A stretch of 18,787 nt of DNA from TCS55 sp964343505 (GCA_964343505.1 CAYFJU010000066.1:1-18787); one strand, 5' to 3'; shown: positions 8,129 to 15,822, counted from the first letter of the stretch. Notes: generated from the letters alone by a model not told the origin. Translations and numbers: made by a program.

Positions 8129-8926
8129 TTAATCGGGTACCAGTGCAATAATTCTCAGGGGCCCCCCGCTGCCGCCTTTAATTTTCATCGGAAGGGCCAA
8201 CACCCAAGCACCTGTATGGGGTAGTTGATCAAGATTGGCCACATTCTCAAAAGCGGGGATGTCTCTACCAAAAAGGATCTGGTGGCTTTCATACCGCTCA
8301 GATTGACCGTAGTCGATGCTGGGTGTGTCTAAGCCGATGGCATGAATTTTTCGGTTTTCCACCAGCCATTGAGCCGCTTCCGGTCCAAGGCCGGGAAAGT
8401 GGAGTTCCGCCGCCCCTTCCTGCCCCTTTTTATCGGTACCCATGTATTTCAAGACATCGGGCCAGAATTGTTCGTAACCTGTTTTTAACAGGACGATGGC
8501 CCCATCCGGAATCTCCCCATGGACCGATTCCCAGGCAGTCAAGTCATCATTGCTCACCTGATAATCTCGATCCTGCAATGCCTTCACGGAGACATCGATG
8601 ACACAGGCCGGTCCCATCAATTGTTCAAGAGGAATCAATTCAACTGTCTGACGTCCCTTTACGAAGTGGATGGGTGCATCAATGTGGGTGCCACCATGCT
8701 CCGCGGTACTGAATGTGTTGGCGGTGTAGTAATATCCCTGGTCCGTCACACCATCAAACACTGTCTTGAGCTTAAAGGCTTCTGACGTGGGCCAAAAGAT
8801 GGTTTCCGAAGAGAATTCGTGCGTGAGGTCTATCCATTTCCCAGGCGGAAAAGTTACCGTTTTTGTACATCCTGCCAACAGGAGAAAGAAGATTGCTAAA
8901 CCAATAGCGTACCATTTACGATTCAT
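8129..8926 (-). CDS. Exported lipoprotein cyclase family protein (kynurenine formamidase-like)
   Basis: This 265-aa protein belongs to the cyclase superfamily (PF04199), metal-dependent hydrolases including bacterial kynurenine formamidase KynB and isatin hydrolase. The signature HGGTHIDAPIHF spans residues 77-88, with His77, His81, Asp83 and His87 as likely metal and catalytic residues; FPGLG and GLDTPSIDYG later are also family-like. The N-terminus is a clear lipoprotein signal (LLLAGC, Cys20), so the enzyme should sit outside the cytoplasm. The ATG at 8926 is chosen over an upstream TTG because of a strong AAAGGAGG six bases before it. It follows the pterin dehydratase by 38 bases and is likely co-transcribed. 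Substrate unknown; N-formylkynurenine is only one option. Confidence 0.85.
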   Translation of the reverse strand: MNRKWYAIGLAIFFLLLAGCTKTVTFPPGKWIDLTHEFSSETIFWPTSEAFKLKTVFDGVTDQGYYYTANTFSTAEHGGTHIDAPIHFVKGRQTVELIPLEQLMGPACVIDVSVKALQDRDYQVSNDDLTAWESVHGEIPDGAIVLLKTGYEQFWPDVLKYMGTDKKGQEGAAELHFPGLGPEAAQWLVENRKIHAIGLDTPSIDYGQSERYESHQILFGRDIPAFENVANLDQLPHTGAWVLALPMKIKGGSGGPLRIIALVPD

Positions 8927-8964
8927 GTTTATCCTCCTTTTATTAGATTGATTCAAAGTGAATA

Positions 8965-9300
8965 TTAGTACAACTGGTCGGTCCTTGCTGCCATGATAAA
9001 ATCATTGCAATGGAGCCCCCAGATTTTGTGTGTCCACCAAGTGACCGTCACCTTTCCCCACTCGGTCAGCAAAGCGGGATGATGATCTTCCGCTTCGGCC
9101 AACGTCCCCACCTTTTTTGTGAAGGCTAAGGCATCCGCAAAATTCTTAAAAGTGTACGCGCGCTCCAGTCTCTTAATTTCCTCCCATTCCACAATATCCC
9201 AATCAGGTACCTGAGGTTTGAATTCAGCCCTCTCAACTTTCGTGACTGTGGGAGCATCCTTCCAGCAGGCGACACATTTCATATTTGTTAACTTTTCCAT
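8965..9300 (-). CDS. phhB: Pterin-4a-carbinolamine dehydratase
   Basis: This 111-aa cytoplasmic enzyme dehydrates 4a-hydroxytetrahydrobiopterin during recycling of the pterin cofactor of aromatic amino acid hydroxylases; in many bacteria lacking such hydroxylases its role is unclear. The family signature is complete: EDHHP at 71-75, Trp81, and TWWTHKIWGLHCND at 87-100. The usual KIGGLH reads KIWGLH. Two ATGs are adjacent; the second (9300) is preferred because GGGAGG then lies five bases away instead of two. No phenylalanine hydroxylase is in the window. Its downstream neighbour is the lipoprotein cyclase, probably in the same transcript. Confidence 0.93.
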   Translation of the reverse strand: MEKLTNMKCVACWKDAPTVTKVERAEFKPQVPDWDIVEWEEIKRLERAYTFKNFADALAFTKKVGTLAEAEDHHPALLTEWGKVTVTWWTHKIWGLHCNDFIMAARTDQLY

Positions 9301-9421
9301 CATGACCTCCCTTTAAGGAAACTTTCTCAAGATAATTTTTGATACGTATTTAGCCTGATTCATTCGCCAGCTTTCTGATTATCGAGATAAATCGGAGAAA
9401 AACAATGAATGCAATCGACAA

Positions 9422-9483
9422 TAAAACGTAAATATTTAAAACGTAAATCGAGGACATTTACATAATTACGTTTTAAATATTTA
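9422..9483. repeat. AT-rich inverted repeat with three copies of a TAAAACGTAA motif
   Basis: An 18-bp perfect inverted repeat pairs 9429-9446 with 9466-9483 (19-base loop). TAAAACGTAAAT occurs directly repeated at 9422-9433 and 9437-9448, and its complement TTACGTTTTA at 9466-9475 makes a third copy. The block lies 50-110 bases after senB and 120-180 bases before the pterin dehydratase start, both on the minus strand. It could be a terminator for senB or an operator for the dehydratase-cyclase operon. The rest of 9301-9532 shows no gene. Confidence 0.6.
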
Positions 9484-9532
9484 TTAATCAGAATGATTCC
9501 ACCTTCTATGCTAATATAAGCACTTATGACAA

Positions 9533-10513
9533 TTAGTTCTTTTTATCACGAATTATCCTGGTTAGGCTTTTCAATAGTTTTTTCCAACTTTCGCGCTCCA
9601 AGGCAGGATTAACCAGTGTTTTTACTTTCCTACACTTGTCTTTTAATTCTCCATAGAAGTCTCGATCCGTTTCCGCCCGTTGCAGCAAGGATGCCAGCGC
9701 AACGGTATCACCAACAGGAAAGTATCCGGGATAATCCTCTCCTAAGTGTCCTACAACGCCCTTTATTCGTGTGGAGAGTACCGGAACAGAGGCAGCAAGG
9801 GCTTCCATAAGCACAATTGGACCACCCTCAGATTCCGAGCTAATCACTAATATTCGGCTTCGCGCCAGGAGGCGTACAGTATGCCAATGAGGAAGTTCGC
9901 CTAGCCAGCGGTAGCGTTGATTGGAAGCTTCCTCATCCCGGGCTTGTTTTTCGAACTCCGGCGCAATTGCACCGCCAATGTGGAGGACGCGGATTTTCGA
10001 AGTATCCGGTAGCTGCCTTGCAGCCCTTGCCGAGCGAAATGGGTCCTTGATAGCGCGGAGGTGCCCGATGACACATACATCAAAGGATCGCTTATAGGGT
10101 TTGTGGATCCCCGCTGGCGGTATAGCAGATTGGTAGATGACCGCTGCTTTATCCCTGTGTTGAACGGGGATGTCTTCCAATGTGCTCGGTTGGAAGACAA
10201 TGAGCCCTGTTGCCATTTCGATGGATTTCAGACATCTATCGTTTCGGTGTCGATCCCAGTAAATGTCGGTCCCCGTAAGTGTTACGATTAAAACCTTTTC
10301 TGAATGCTGCTCACTAAATCGTTTAATGGAGGTGAAGCTCCTGCTGGCATGGAGTGCCACCATAATATCACATGTCTGCCTATTGAATTCTTGGGTGATG
10401 GCCACCCGGTGCCCCAATGTTCGCAGGATGCGGGCCCACCTCAGAGCTGTGATGCGATTGCCCCGGCGGGAGTGGGGCGGAACGGGGGTGACAATACAGA
10501 TTTTTAAAACCAT
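9533..10513 (-). CDS. senB: Selenosugar synthase SenB (TIGR04348 glycosyltransferase)
   Basis: This 326-aa GT-B glycosyltransferase matches by eye the TIGR04348 family, now known as SenB, which joins selenophosphate to a UDP-sugar (UDP-GlcNAc) to form a 1-seleno-sugar. Recognisable are the start KICIVTPVPPHSRRGNR, followed by ITALRWARILRTLGHRV (residues 21-37), TLTGTDIY, VIYQSA, VIGHLRAIKDP, and the C-terminal nucleotide-sugar stretch SSESEGGPIVLMEALAA with the two glutamates typical of GT4-like enzymes. No signal peptide or membrane segment is seen. The ATG comes 13 bases after the SenA stop, with AAAGA upstream, as third gene of egtD-senA-senB. An ordinary glycosyltransferase is the alternative, but family look and context agree on SenB. 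Confidence 0.88.
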   Translation of the reverse strand: MVLKICIVTPVPPHSRRGNRITALRWARILRTLGHRVAITQEFNRQTCDIMVALHASRSFTSIKRFSEQHSEKVLIVTLTGTDIYWDRHRNDRCLKSIEMATGLIVFQPSTLEDIPVQHRDKAAVIYQSAIPPAGIHKPYKRSFDVCVIGHLRAIKDPFRSARAARQLPDTSKIRVLHIGGAIAPEFEKQARDEEASNQRYRWLGELPHWHTVRLLARSRILVISSESEGGPIVLMEALAASVPVLSTRIKGVVGHLGEDYPGYFPVGDTVALASLLQRAETDRDFYGELKDKCRKVKTLVNPALERESWKKLLKSLTRIIRDKKN

Positions 10514-10526
10514 AACATCTTTCTAT

Positions 10527-11831
10527 TTAATTCATGGCACAGGTTCGAAATCCGGCAAAGACATCCCGGCGGGAGGGGGGATAGAAATTTCGCCACGTAT
10601 TGCGGATGAGCCGGGAACGGGTCGCCCAACAACCGCCGCGCAATACCTTGCGCGTGTGAAAGGAGGTTTGTGAATATTCCTGATACATGTCAGGCACAAA
10701 TCCGGGGAAAGGCTTGAAGCTGCTCGCTGTCCATTCCCAGACGTTCCCGATCATTTGCCTGCACCCAAAGGCGCTGTCGCCTTGACTATGAGCCCGGACA
10801 TCCACCGGTCCCATGGCCCGCCAGTCCAGATTGGCTTGAGCGGCATTGGGGATTCCATTGCCCCAGGGCTGATTGAGCTTGCTATTAGACAAGTTGCTGC
10901 CATCCGAATCTGTTGAGACTGCCACCTCCCACTCTACTTCCGTAGGGAGCCGCCGTCCCGACCAGCAGCAGAATGCCTCCGCTTCGAACCATGAAACATG
11001 AATCATAGCCCGGTGAGCAGAGATAGGCTCCCATTGGTCGAAGTGGCGCCGAAGCCAGCCGCCGTTACTGTCCCGCTTCCAATAAAGGGGACAATCCGCC
11101 TGGACCGACTGGAGCCATTTCCAGCCCTCACTGCTCCACAATTCTGGCCGTCTGTAGCAACTCTCATTTACAAATTCGGCGAACTGACCTTCCGTCACCG
11201 CTGTTTTGGAGATGGCAAAAGGATTTACGTCCACTTCATGGGCCCACTTCTCGTTATCAAAAACAAATGGACTGTCCTTGAACGCACCCAGCATAAACAT
11301 CCCTCCCGGAATATGCACATCACTATCAGCAGTATCTGAAATATCAGTTTGGGTGGAATCACCCGACATTTTGGCCAATTCCGGCGCCGGGTACCCCAAT
11401 GTCTGCCGGGCATAGGTAAGTGCTTCGGTGTGCATATCTTCGTGAAATATCGAATAAAGGATGTAGTACCGAAGCTGATCGGACAAATCCCCTGTTTCGA
11501 TGAGTTCAAGCACACGGTCTCTCACCGTGCGGACGTAGTTAAAGGCGCCATCCCGATCAGGAATAGGCAGCCGCCAGCGGGTCTCATGCCCAATGGTGAT
11601 GGAATCGAACAGGTCATCCACATCGGGGCGGGCGGGCTGTTTGCTTGCGCCCTGTCTCAGGACCCAAAATTCCTGAAAGTAGGCCAGATGGCACAACTCC
11701 CAGAGCAGGGGATTGATGGTAGGGAGGTAGGGGACAGAGAGCTGGTCGTCATCGAGATCAGCGATAAGCGTGATGGAACGCTCCCGGGCTTCCGCGACCC
11801 AGGCTGCCAATTGGTTGTTATCGGTCATCAT
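10527..11831 (-). CDS. senA: Selenoneine synthase SenA / EgtB-like iron oxygenase
   Basis: This 434-aa protein has the EgtB architecture: a DinB-like helical domain (about 10-150) and a formylglycine-generating-enzyme-like domain (about 170-434). The non-haem iron triad is visible as His48 (LCHLAYF), His130 and His134 (HEDMH). The second domain carries HIPGGMFMLGAF, WFEAEAFCCWSGRRLPTEVEWE, GNVWEWTAS and the closing LRGGCWATRSRLIRNTWRNF. EgtB joins sulfur to hercynine; its homologue SenA joins a selenosugar to hercynine on the way to selenoneine. I prefer SenA because senB is next door and no EgtA, EgtC or EgtE is present. By sequence alone I cannot exclude EgtB. Its ATG overlaps the egtD stop by four bases (ATGA). 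Confidence 0.8.
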   Translation of the reverse strand: MMTDNNQLAAWVAEARERSITLIADLDDDQLSVPYLPTINPLLWELCHLAYFQEFWVLRQGASKQPARPDVDDLFDSITIGHETRWRLPIPDRDGAFNYVRTVRDRVLELIETGDLSDQLRYYILYSIFHEDMHTEALTYARQTLGYPAPELAKMSGDSTQTDISDTADSDVHIPGGMFMLGAFKDSPFVFDNEKWAHEVDVNPFAISKTAVTEGQFAEFVNESCYRRPELWSSEGWKWLQSVQADCPLYWKRDSNGGWLRRHFDQWEPISAHRAMIHVSWFEAEAFCCWSGRRLPTEVEWEVAVSTDSDGSNLSNSKLNQPWGNGIPNAAQANLDWRAMGPVDVRAHSQGDSAFGCRQMIGNVWEWTASSFKPFPGFVPDMYQEYSQTSFHTRKVLRGGCWATRSRLIRNTWRNFYPPSRRDVFAGFRTCAMN

Positions 11832-12751
11832 TCCGTCACCAGGTATTGCACGCTGAATCGCTCGTCCACGTCAGCCCAGATGTGTTGGACCTGAAAAAGA
11901 TCTTCCGCCATCTCTGCGATTTCATGGAGGTCGTACTTGCATGAAATCTCCGTTAAGAGCGGCTCATCTTTCTCAAAATGAATCTTTTCATTGCTGACTC
12001 GCACTTCCTGCTCACAGGTACTGATGAGATACATTTCGATTTGCCCCTCTGCTTCATTGTAGGATGCATAGTGGTGAAAGTTTTTAAGATTGAAATCCGC
12101 CTCCAATGCTGTGTTCATGTGGCGAAGGATGTTCAGGTTGAATTGGGCCGTGATTCCCTTTGAATCGTTGTAGGCGGCTTCGAGAATGGTCCTGTCTTTC
12201 TTCAGGTCCATACCCACCAAAAAACCGCCGCCCATTCCGCAGAGCGTGCGAACTCTCTTAAGAAAGTTGCGCAACGCTGAGCGCGGGACGTTTCCGATGG
12301 TCGAACCGGGGAAATAGACCACCCGTTTAGCGCCAGCATTCCCAACATACGGAAGTTTGAATTTTCCCATCCAGTCGGCACACACTGGCACCACGTTTAA
12401 GTTCCGGAACGCCTGCCCCAACGAATCGGCCAGCGCGTTTAACATGCTTTGCGACACATCGATCGGGACATAGGCCACTGGGGCAGAAAGGTGCCGCAAC
12501 AGCAGCCGCGTCTTTTCGCCGCTCCCGCTTCCTGGCTCGATAATCAATGAATGTTCTCCCACCGCCTCGACCATCTCGTGAATATAGTCCTCCATGATAA
12601 TCAGCTCTGTTCGTGTGAGGTAGTACTCGTCCAACTTGCAGATTTTGTCGAAGAACTCGGCGCCCTGCTGGTCGTAAAAATACTTGGATGGAAGAGATTT
12701 GGGATTATTGTGGAGGCCGGCAAGCACCTCTTCCAGCATATCTTGAAACAT
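11828..12751 (-). CDS. egtD: L-histidine N-alpha-methyltransferase (hercynine synthase)
   Basis: EgtD (307 aa) trimethylates the alpha-amino group of histidine with three SAM, making hercynine, precursor of both ergothioneine and selenoneine. Motifs: SLPSKYFYDQQGAEFFDKI at 19-37, DEYYLTRTE with the substrate-binding tyrosines near 43-44, the SAM loop EPGSGSGEKT at 72-81, VPIDVS, FPGSTIGN with Asn154, and EGQIEMYLIS at 235-244, containing the acidic residue near the histidine site. Length is close to the usual 320 aa. It starts the egtD-senA-senB operon; the ribosome site before the ATG is weak (no clear GGAG), and a hairpin-rich leader lies 30-75 bases upstream. Confidence 0.95.
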   Translation of the reverse strand: MFQDMLEEVLAGLHNNPKSLPSKYFYDQQGAEFFDKICKLDEYYLTRTELIIMEDYIHEMVEAVGEHSLIIEPGSGSGEKTRLLLRHLSAPVAYVPIDVSQSMLNALADSLGQAFRNLNVVPVCADWMGKFKLPYVGNAGAKRVVYFPGSTIGNVPRSALRNFLKRVRTLCGMGGGFLVGMDLKKDRTILEAAYNDSKGITAQFNLNILRHMNTALEADFNLKNFHHYASYNEAEGQIEMYLISTCEQEVRVSNEKIHFEKDEPLLTEISCKYDLHEIAEMAEDLFQVQHIWADVDERFSVQYLVTE

Positions 12752-12780
12752 AGGATTTACCAGTTAATTGAATGAATTTT

Positions 12781-12826
12781 CCCAGCGATGTTTCGTCAAT
12801 CAGAAAAATCACTGGGATTTTTTCTG
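12781..12826 (-). promoter_or_regulatory. Two mutually exclusive hairpins upstream of egtD
   Basis: CCCAGCGAT 12781-12789 pairs with ATCACTGGG 12808-12816 (eight pairs and one C/A mismatch), while CAGAAAAA 12801-12808 pairs perfectly with TTTTTCTG 12819-12826; the helices share bases and cannot coexist. On the minus strand they would sit 30-75 bases upstream of the egtD ATG, in its leader if the promoter lies in 12830-12943. On the plus strand the first hairpin ends in six T, like a terminator facing away from any plus-strand gene. A regulatory role is inference only. Confidence 0.4.
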
Positions 12827-12943
12827 AAACCACGGTGTAGGGATTCTTCGGGTTACCAACAGATATTGATTCATCAGAAGAACGTCCAGTACCTGAAAAG
12901 TTAGAACCCGATCCATACAATTTCAATCTACAACTAGAAACGG

Positions 12944-13549
12944 TTAAAAAAGACTCTGTTGCCCCGGCAGAGGCTCTAGTGTCGGTTTTGAGTCGAGGAA
13001 CACTTTGAGGGCTGTAAAATCGGCCTTTACCTGGGGAAGAAGGTCCGGCCGACGAAGCGCCGCAGCGGGATGGTAGATGGGGAAGAGGAAGAATTTTTCC
13101 TGAGGGATGGGTTTTCCATGCACTTCGTGGATGACCTTGGACTTACCGACAAAAAGGTGCAAAGCCATGTTTCCCAATGGACAGACCACTTTTGGTCCGA
13201 TGAGTTCGATTTCCTCTAAAAGGTAAGGGGCGCACGCTTTGATCTCCGCCGCGTAAGGGAGTCGTCCTTCCGGCGGCAGACAGCGGGTCACGTTGGTGAG
13301 CCAAACAGCGCTTCTATCATTCACCAAATCCCGGAGCAGTTCGTTCAACAGGTCTCCTGCCCTGCCCACAAACGGCCGTCCCCAGCGGTCCTCATTTTCC
13401 CCCGGCCCCTGACCGATAAACATGACCTGCGCCTGTGGATTGCCATCCCCCGGCACGGCCCGCGTTCGAGATTCGCACAAGGGACACTTCGTACAACCGA
13501 GAATTCTCTGCCGAAGTCCATTGAGCCTTGCTTCCCGAGACGTATCCAT
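12944..13549 (-). CDS. udg: Type-4 uracil-DNA glycosylase (Fe-S)
   Basis: The product (201 aa) removes uracil from DNA as the first step of base excision repair; family 4 carries a 4Fe-4S cluster. Cluster cysteines are seen at CTKC near residues 19-22 and in TRCLPPEGRLPYAAEIKAC. The active site GQGPGENEDRWGRPFVGRAG shows the usual GPGxxED and PFVGRAG, and the second motif is IYHPAA. The ATG at 13549, one base after the upstream transporter stop, is preferred, implying translational coupling; an in-frame ATG at 13594 would add 15 residues and overlap the transporter gene. Family length supports the shorter form. Why repair should be coupled to the transporter is unclear. Confidence 0.9.
   Translation of the reverse strand: MDTSREARLNGLRQRILGCTKCPLCESRTRAVPGDGNPQAQVMFIGQGPGENEDRWGRPFVGRAGDLLNELLRDLVNDRSAVWLTNVTRCLPPEGRLPYAAEIKACAPYLLEEIELIGPKVVCPLGNMALHLFVGKSKVIHEVHGKPIPQEKFFLFPIYHPAAALRRPDLLPQVKADFTALKVFLDSKPTLEPLPGQQSLF
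12945..12972 (-). terminator. Putative terminator overlapping the end of the udg gene
   Basis: On the minus strand CTCTG (12972-12968) and CAGAG (12958-12954) form a short stem just before a run of six T (12950-12945) that includes the stop codon. The stem is only five pairs with a nine-base loop, so it is weak, but its position supports separating the transport operon from egtD-senA-senB. Confidence 0.45.
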
Positions 13550-13550
13550 A

Positions 13551-15038
13551 TTACTTGTTTGGGTTAAGGGCGATGGCCACTCTACCCATGACATGATCGA
13601 GAATCAATGCCAGGAGTGCGGCGGGGACCGCTCCTGAAAGGATCAGCCCTGTGTCGTTCAGACTGATGCCCGTGAGGATCGGCTCTCCCAATCCTCCTGC
13701 CCCGATGAAGGCCGCCAAGGTTGCCGTCCCCACACAGATGACAGTGGACGTTCGAATCCCAGCCAGAATCACCGGGGCCGCTTGGGGGAGTTCAAGGTAG
13801 GTCAGCTTTTGAGATGACGTCAATCCCTGGGCATCGGCAACTTCTGCGAGGGATTTTGGGATGTCCACAATTCCAGTATAGGTGTTTCGTAGGATGGGCA
13901 AAATGCTGTAGAGAAAGAGGGCCACAATGGCGGGTTTGAAACCGATGCCCAGCAGGGGAATGAGGGCCCCTAAGAGGGCGATGCTGGGAATGGTCTGCAC
14001 CACGTTCGCGAATCCCATGGTGAACATGGCTGCCTTCCGGTTGCGACTCATCCAGACGCCGCCGGGAATCCCGGTGATACAGGCCATTAACACAGCCAGT
14101 CCTGTAAGAAATAAGTGTCGGCCTGTTTGGCGCAGGATCATGGAGGAGCGGGCTTCAGTTGAGCCAACCAGTTGTTTCACGTCATTATTCCTGAGGAAAT
14201 CGGAGACCACCTGTGGATACCCATCTCCGGCCGCATTGGCCTGCAAATTAAGCTGCTGCATGCTGGCGTTATCAATTTTTCCCGCGAAGGTGTTGAGAAT
14301 ACCCTCAAGGTCAGGAAAGGCTTGAAGTGTTTTGAGTCGAACCAATGGGGCGGCGAGATACTCAGGAAAAAAGCGGCGATCGTCATCCAGGAGCCGGAGG
14401 TCGTACTGCAAGATTTCACCGTCGGTTCCGTAAGCATCCGTCACTTCAATCCTCCCCTCCGCAATAGCACTATAAGCAAGACTGTGGCGGATACCCTTTA
14501 CCGCTTCAAATTGAAATCCGTAGGTTGCCTGGAGTCCCGGCCAGCCGTCCAACCGTTCCAGAAATTCGTGGGTGAAGGCGGCCCGCAGGTCTGTCTGTTC
14601 CGCTAATTGCGAGTAGGTCTGGAGATTTCTTTCCGCCGCCAATGACTCAGGCACAACCAGGGCCCAACTGTTGTTGAATCCAAAGGGCGCGAGCCAGGTA
14701 ATCCCAAATCGCGCCTCAAATTTAGTCCGGAGGGCTTTAATTTGCTGATCTTTTTGATCGTCAGATTTCAGAATCACCAAAGCCCCCGTACCGGTGTATT
14801 CCGGGTAGATGTCAATCTCTCCTTTCGCCAAAGCCTGGAAACACATCCACGTCCCTTCCAGACCAAACTTCCGCTGGACCTTATAATCCGTTTGGGATTC
14901 AATTAACTGGTACAACAGCTCGGCGAGGACATAGTTTTCGGTGAAGGGTTTGCTCCCCACGATGATGGTGCGTTCGCTTCCCCGGCAAGGAGCTATCGCA
15001 AGGATGAGCGCCACCGCAATGAACCGAGCCCGAGTCAC
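13551..15038 (-). CDS. Betaine-type ABC transporter, substrate-binding/permease fusion (OpuC/EgtU-like)
   Basis: This 495-aa protein joins two parts of a quaternary-amine importer. After a signal peptide (about 1-20) comes a periplasmic-binding domain of the OpuAC/OsmX type (about 22-300; GSKPFTENYVLAELLYQLIE, EIDIYPEYTGTG, VTDAYGTDGEI). Then comes a permease domain with about five membrane segments (about 310-490), including the ATPase-coupling loop SLAEVADAQGLTSSQKLTYL and ATLAAFIGAGGLG. The family imports glycine betaine, choline and carnitine; its EgtU branch imports ergothioneine. Here the binding domain is N-terminal, while in EgtU and similar fusions I recall it being C-terminal. The start overlaps the ATPase stop by four bases. 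Placement 0.8 kb upstream of egtD-senA-senB suggests, without proving, a histidine-betaine substrate. Confidence 0.9.
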   Translation of the reverse strand: MTRARFIAVALILAIAPCRGSERTIIVGSKPFTENYVLAELLYQLIESQTDYKVQRKFGLEGTWMCFQALAKGEIDIYPEYTGTGALVILKSDDQKDQQIKALRTKFEARFGITWLAPFGFNNSWALVVPESLAAERNLQTYSQLAEQTDLRAAFTHEFLERLDGWPGLQATYGFQFEAVKGIRHSLAYSAIAEGRIEVTDAYGTDGEILQYDLRLLDDDRRFFPEYLAAPLVRLKTLQAFPDLEGILNTFAGKIDNASMQQLNLQANAAGDGYPQVVSDFLRNNDVKQLVGSTEARSSMILRQTGRHLFLTGLAVLMACITGIPGGVWMSRNRKAAMFTMGFANVVQTIPSIALLGALIPLLGIGFKPAIVALFLYSILPILRNTYTGIVDIPKSLAEVADAQGLTSSQKLTYLELPQAAPVILAGIRTSTVICVGTATLAAFIGAGGLGEPILTGISLNDTGLILSGAVPAALLALILDHVMGRVAIALNPNK

Positions 15039-15790
15039 CTTACGCTGCTTTCCTTACCCGGGAATCCCAACTTCACGGACGCCAGCAATTCCCTGGTGTA
15101 ATCTGATATTTGATCCTTCAGCAATTCTGTCGGCGTCCCCATCTCGACTATGCTGCCTTCTTTCATGACCACAATGCGGTCCCCAATTCTGAAGGCTTCC
15201 TGAATGTCGTGGGTAACAAACAGCGTGGTGACGTTCTGTTCTTCCTTGATCTGCAGAAATTGCGTTTGGGTGTGTTGGCGGGTGATGGGATCCAGGGCGC
15301 CGAAAGGTTCATCCATAAGCAGGATATCGGGTTTAAGGGCTAGAGCCCTGGCGACTCCCACACGCTGGGCCTCGCCACCGGAAAGCTCTGAAGGATACCT
15401 GTGTGCGTAGTCACGGTAGGGCAGCCTGACTAGTTCCAGTAGCTCCTCGATGCGCTGACTGGTTTTCCGGCTGTCCCATTCAACGGCCTTCGGTAACATG
15501 CCCACATTTTGGGCCACCGTCCAGTGCGGAAACAGTCCCACTTCCTGAATCACATACCCGATGGACCGTCGAAAGTCAATTAGTGGCCAGGCGGAAACAT
15601 CACTTCCTCGCACCATGATTTGCCCGGAACTGGGCGTAACCATACCGTTGACCATCCGCAGGGTTGTGGTTTTTCCGGAACCGCTTAAGCCCAGCAGAAC
15701 AATCGTTTCGCCCTTTTCTGCTTCAAAAGTGAAATCCCTTAGGGCCGGGACGCTGTCATAAAATTTTGAAACGTGATCGAAACGGATCAT
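15035..15790 (-). CDS. Betaine-type ABC transporter ATP-binding protein (OpuCA/EgtV-like)
   Basis: This 251-aa cytoplasmic ATPase powers the fused permease that follows. Seen in order: Walker A GLSGSGKTTT (34-43), Q-loop VIQEVGLFPHWTV, signature LSGGEAQRVGVARAL (about 136-150), Walker B DILLMDEPFGALD and the H-loop FVTHDIQEAFRIGDRI. The VIQEVGLFPH and FRIGDRIVVMKEG wording is typical of the glycine betaine/ProV-OpuCA group. The C-terminal CBS pair that senses osmolarity in OpuCA and ProV is missing (the protein ends soon after the ATPase domain), so osmotic gating of that type is not expected. It overlaps the SBP-permease gene by four bases and follows the MBL-fold gene by 32. Confidence 0.93.
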   Translation of the reverse strand: MIRFDHVSKFYDSVPALRDFTFEAEKGETIVLLGLSGSGKTTTLRMVNGMVTPSSGQIMVRGSDVSAWPLIDFRRSIGYVIQEVGLFPHWTVAQNVGMLPKAVEWDSRKTSQRIEELLELVRLPYRDYAHRYPSELSGGEAQRVGVARALALKPDILLMDEPFGALDPITRQHTQTQFLQIKEEQNVTTLFVTHDIQEAFRIGDRIVVMKEGSIVEMGTPTELLKDQISDYTRELLASVKLGFPGKESSVR

Positions 15791-15822
15791 GGAGAATAAT
15801 CGTTACCCCTGTAAAGGATGCT

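Noticed and set aside
8927..8956. Upstream TTG start for the cyclase lipoprotein
   Set aside because: It would place ten residues before the signal peptide and leave the strong AAAGGAGG inside the gene.
10527..11831. OvoA-type 5-histidylcysteine sulfoxide synthase
   Set aside because: Too short and without the C-terminal methyltransferase domain of OvoA; it also sits with egtD, which supplies hercynine instead of histidine.
12705..12926. Minus-strand frame of 73 codons between udg and egtD (contains SEKIPVIFLIDETSLGKFIQ)
   Set aside because: It begins at TTG without a ribosome site, overlaps the egtD start by 46 bases, and its sequence follows the hairpins. The middle looks protein-like, so a decayed gene end is possible, but I cannot support a gene.
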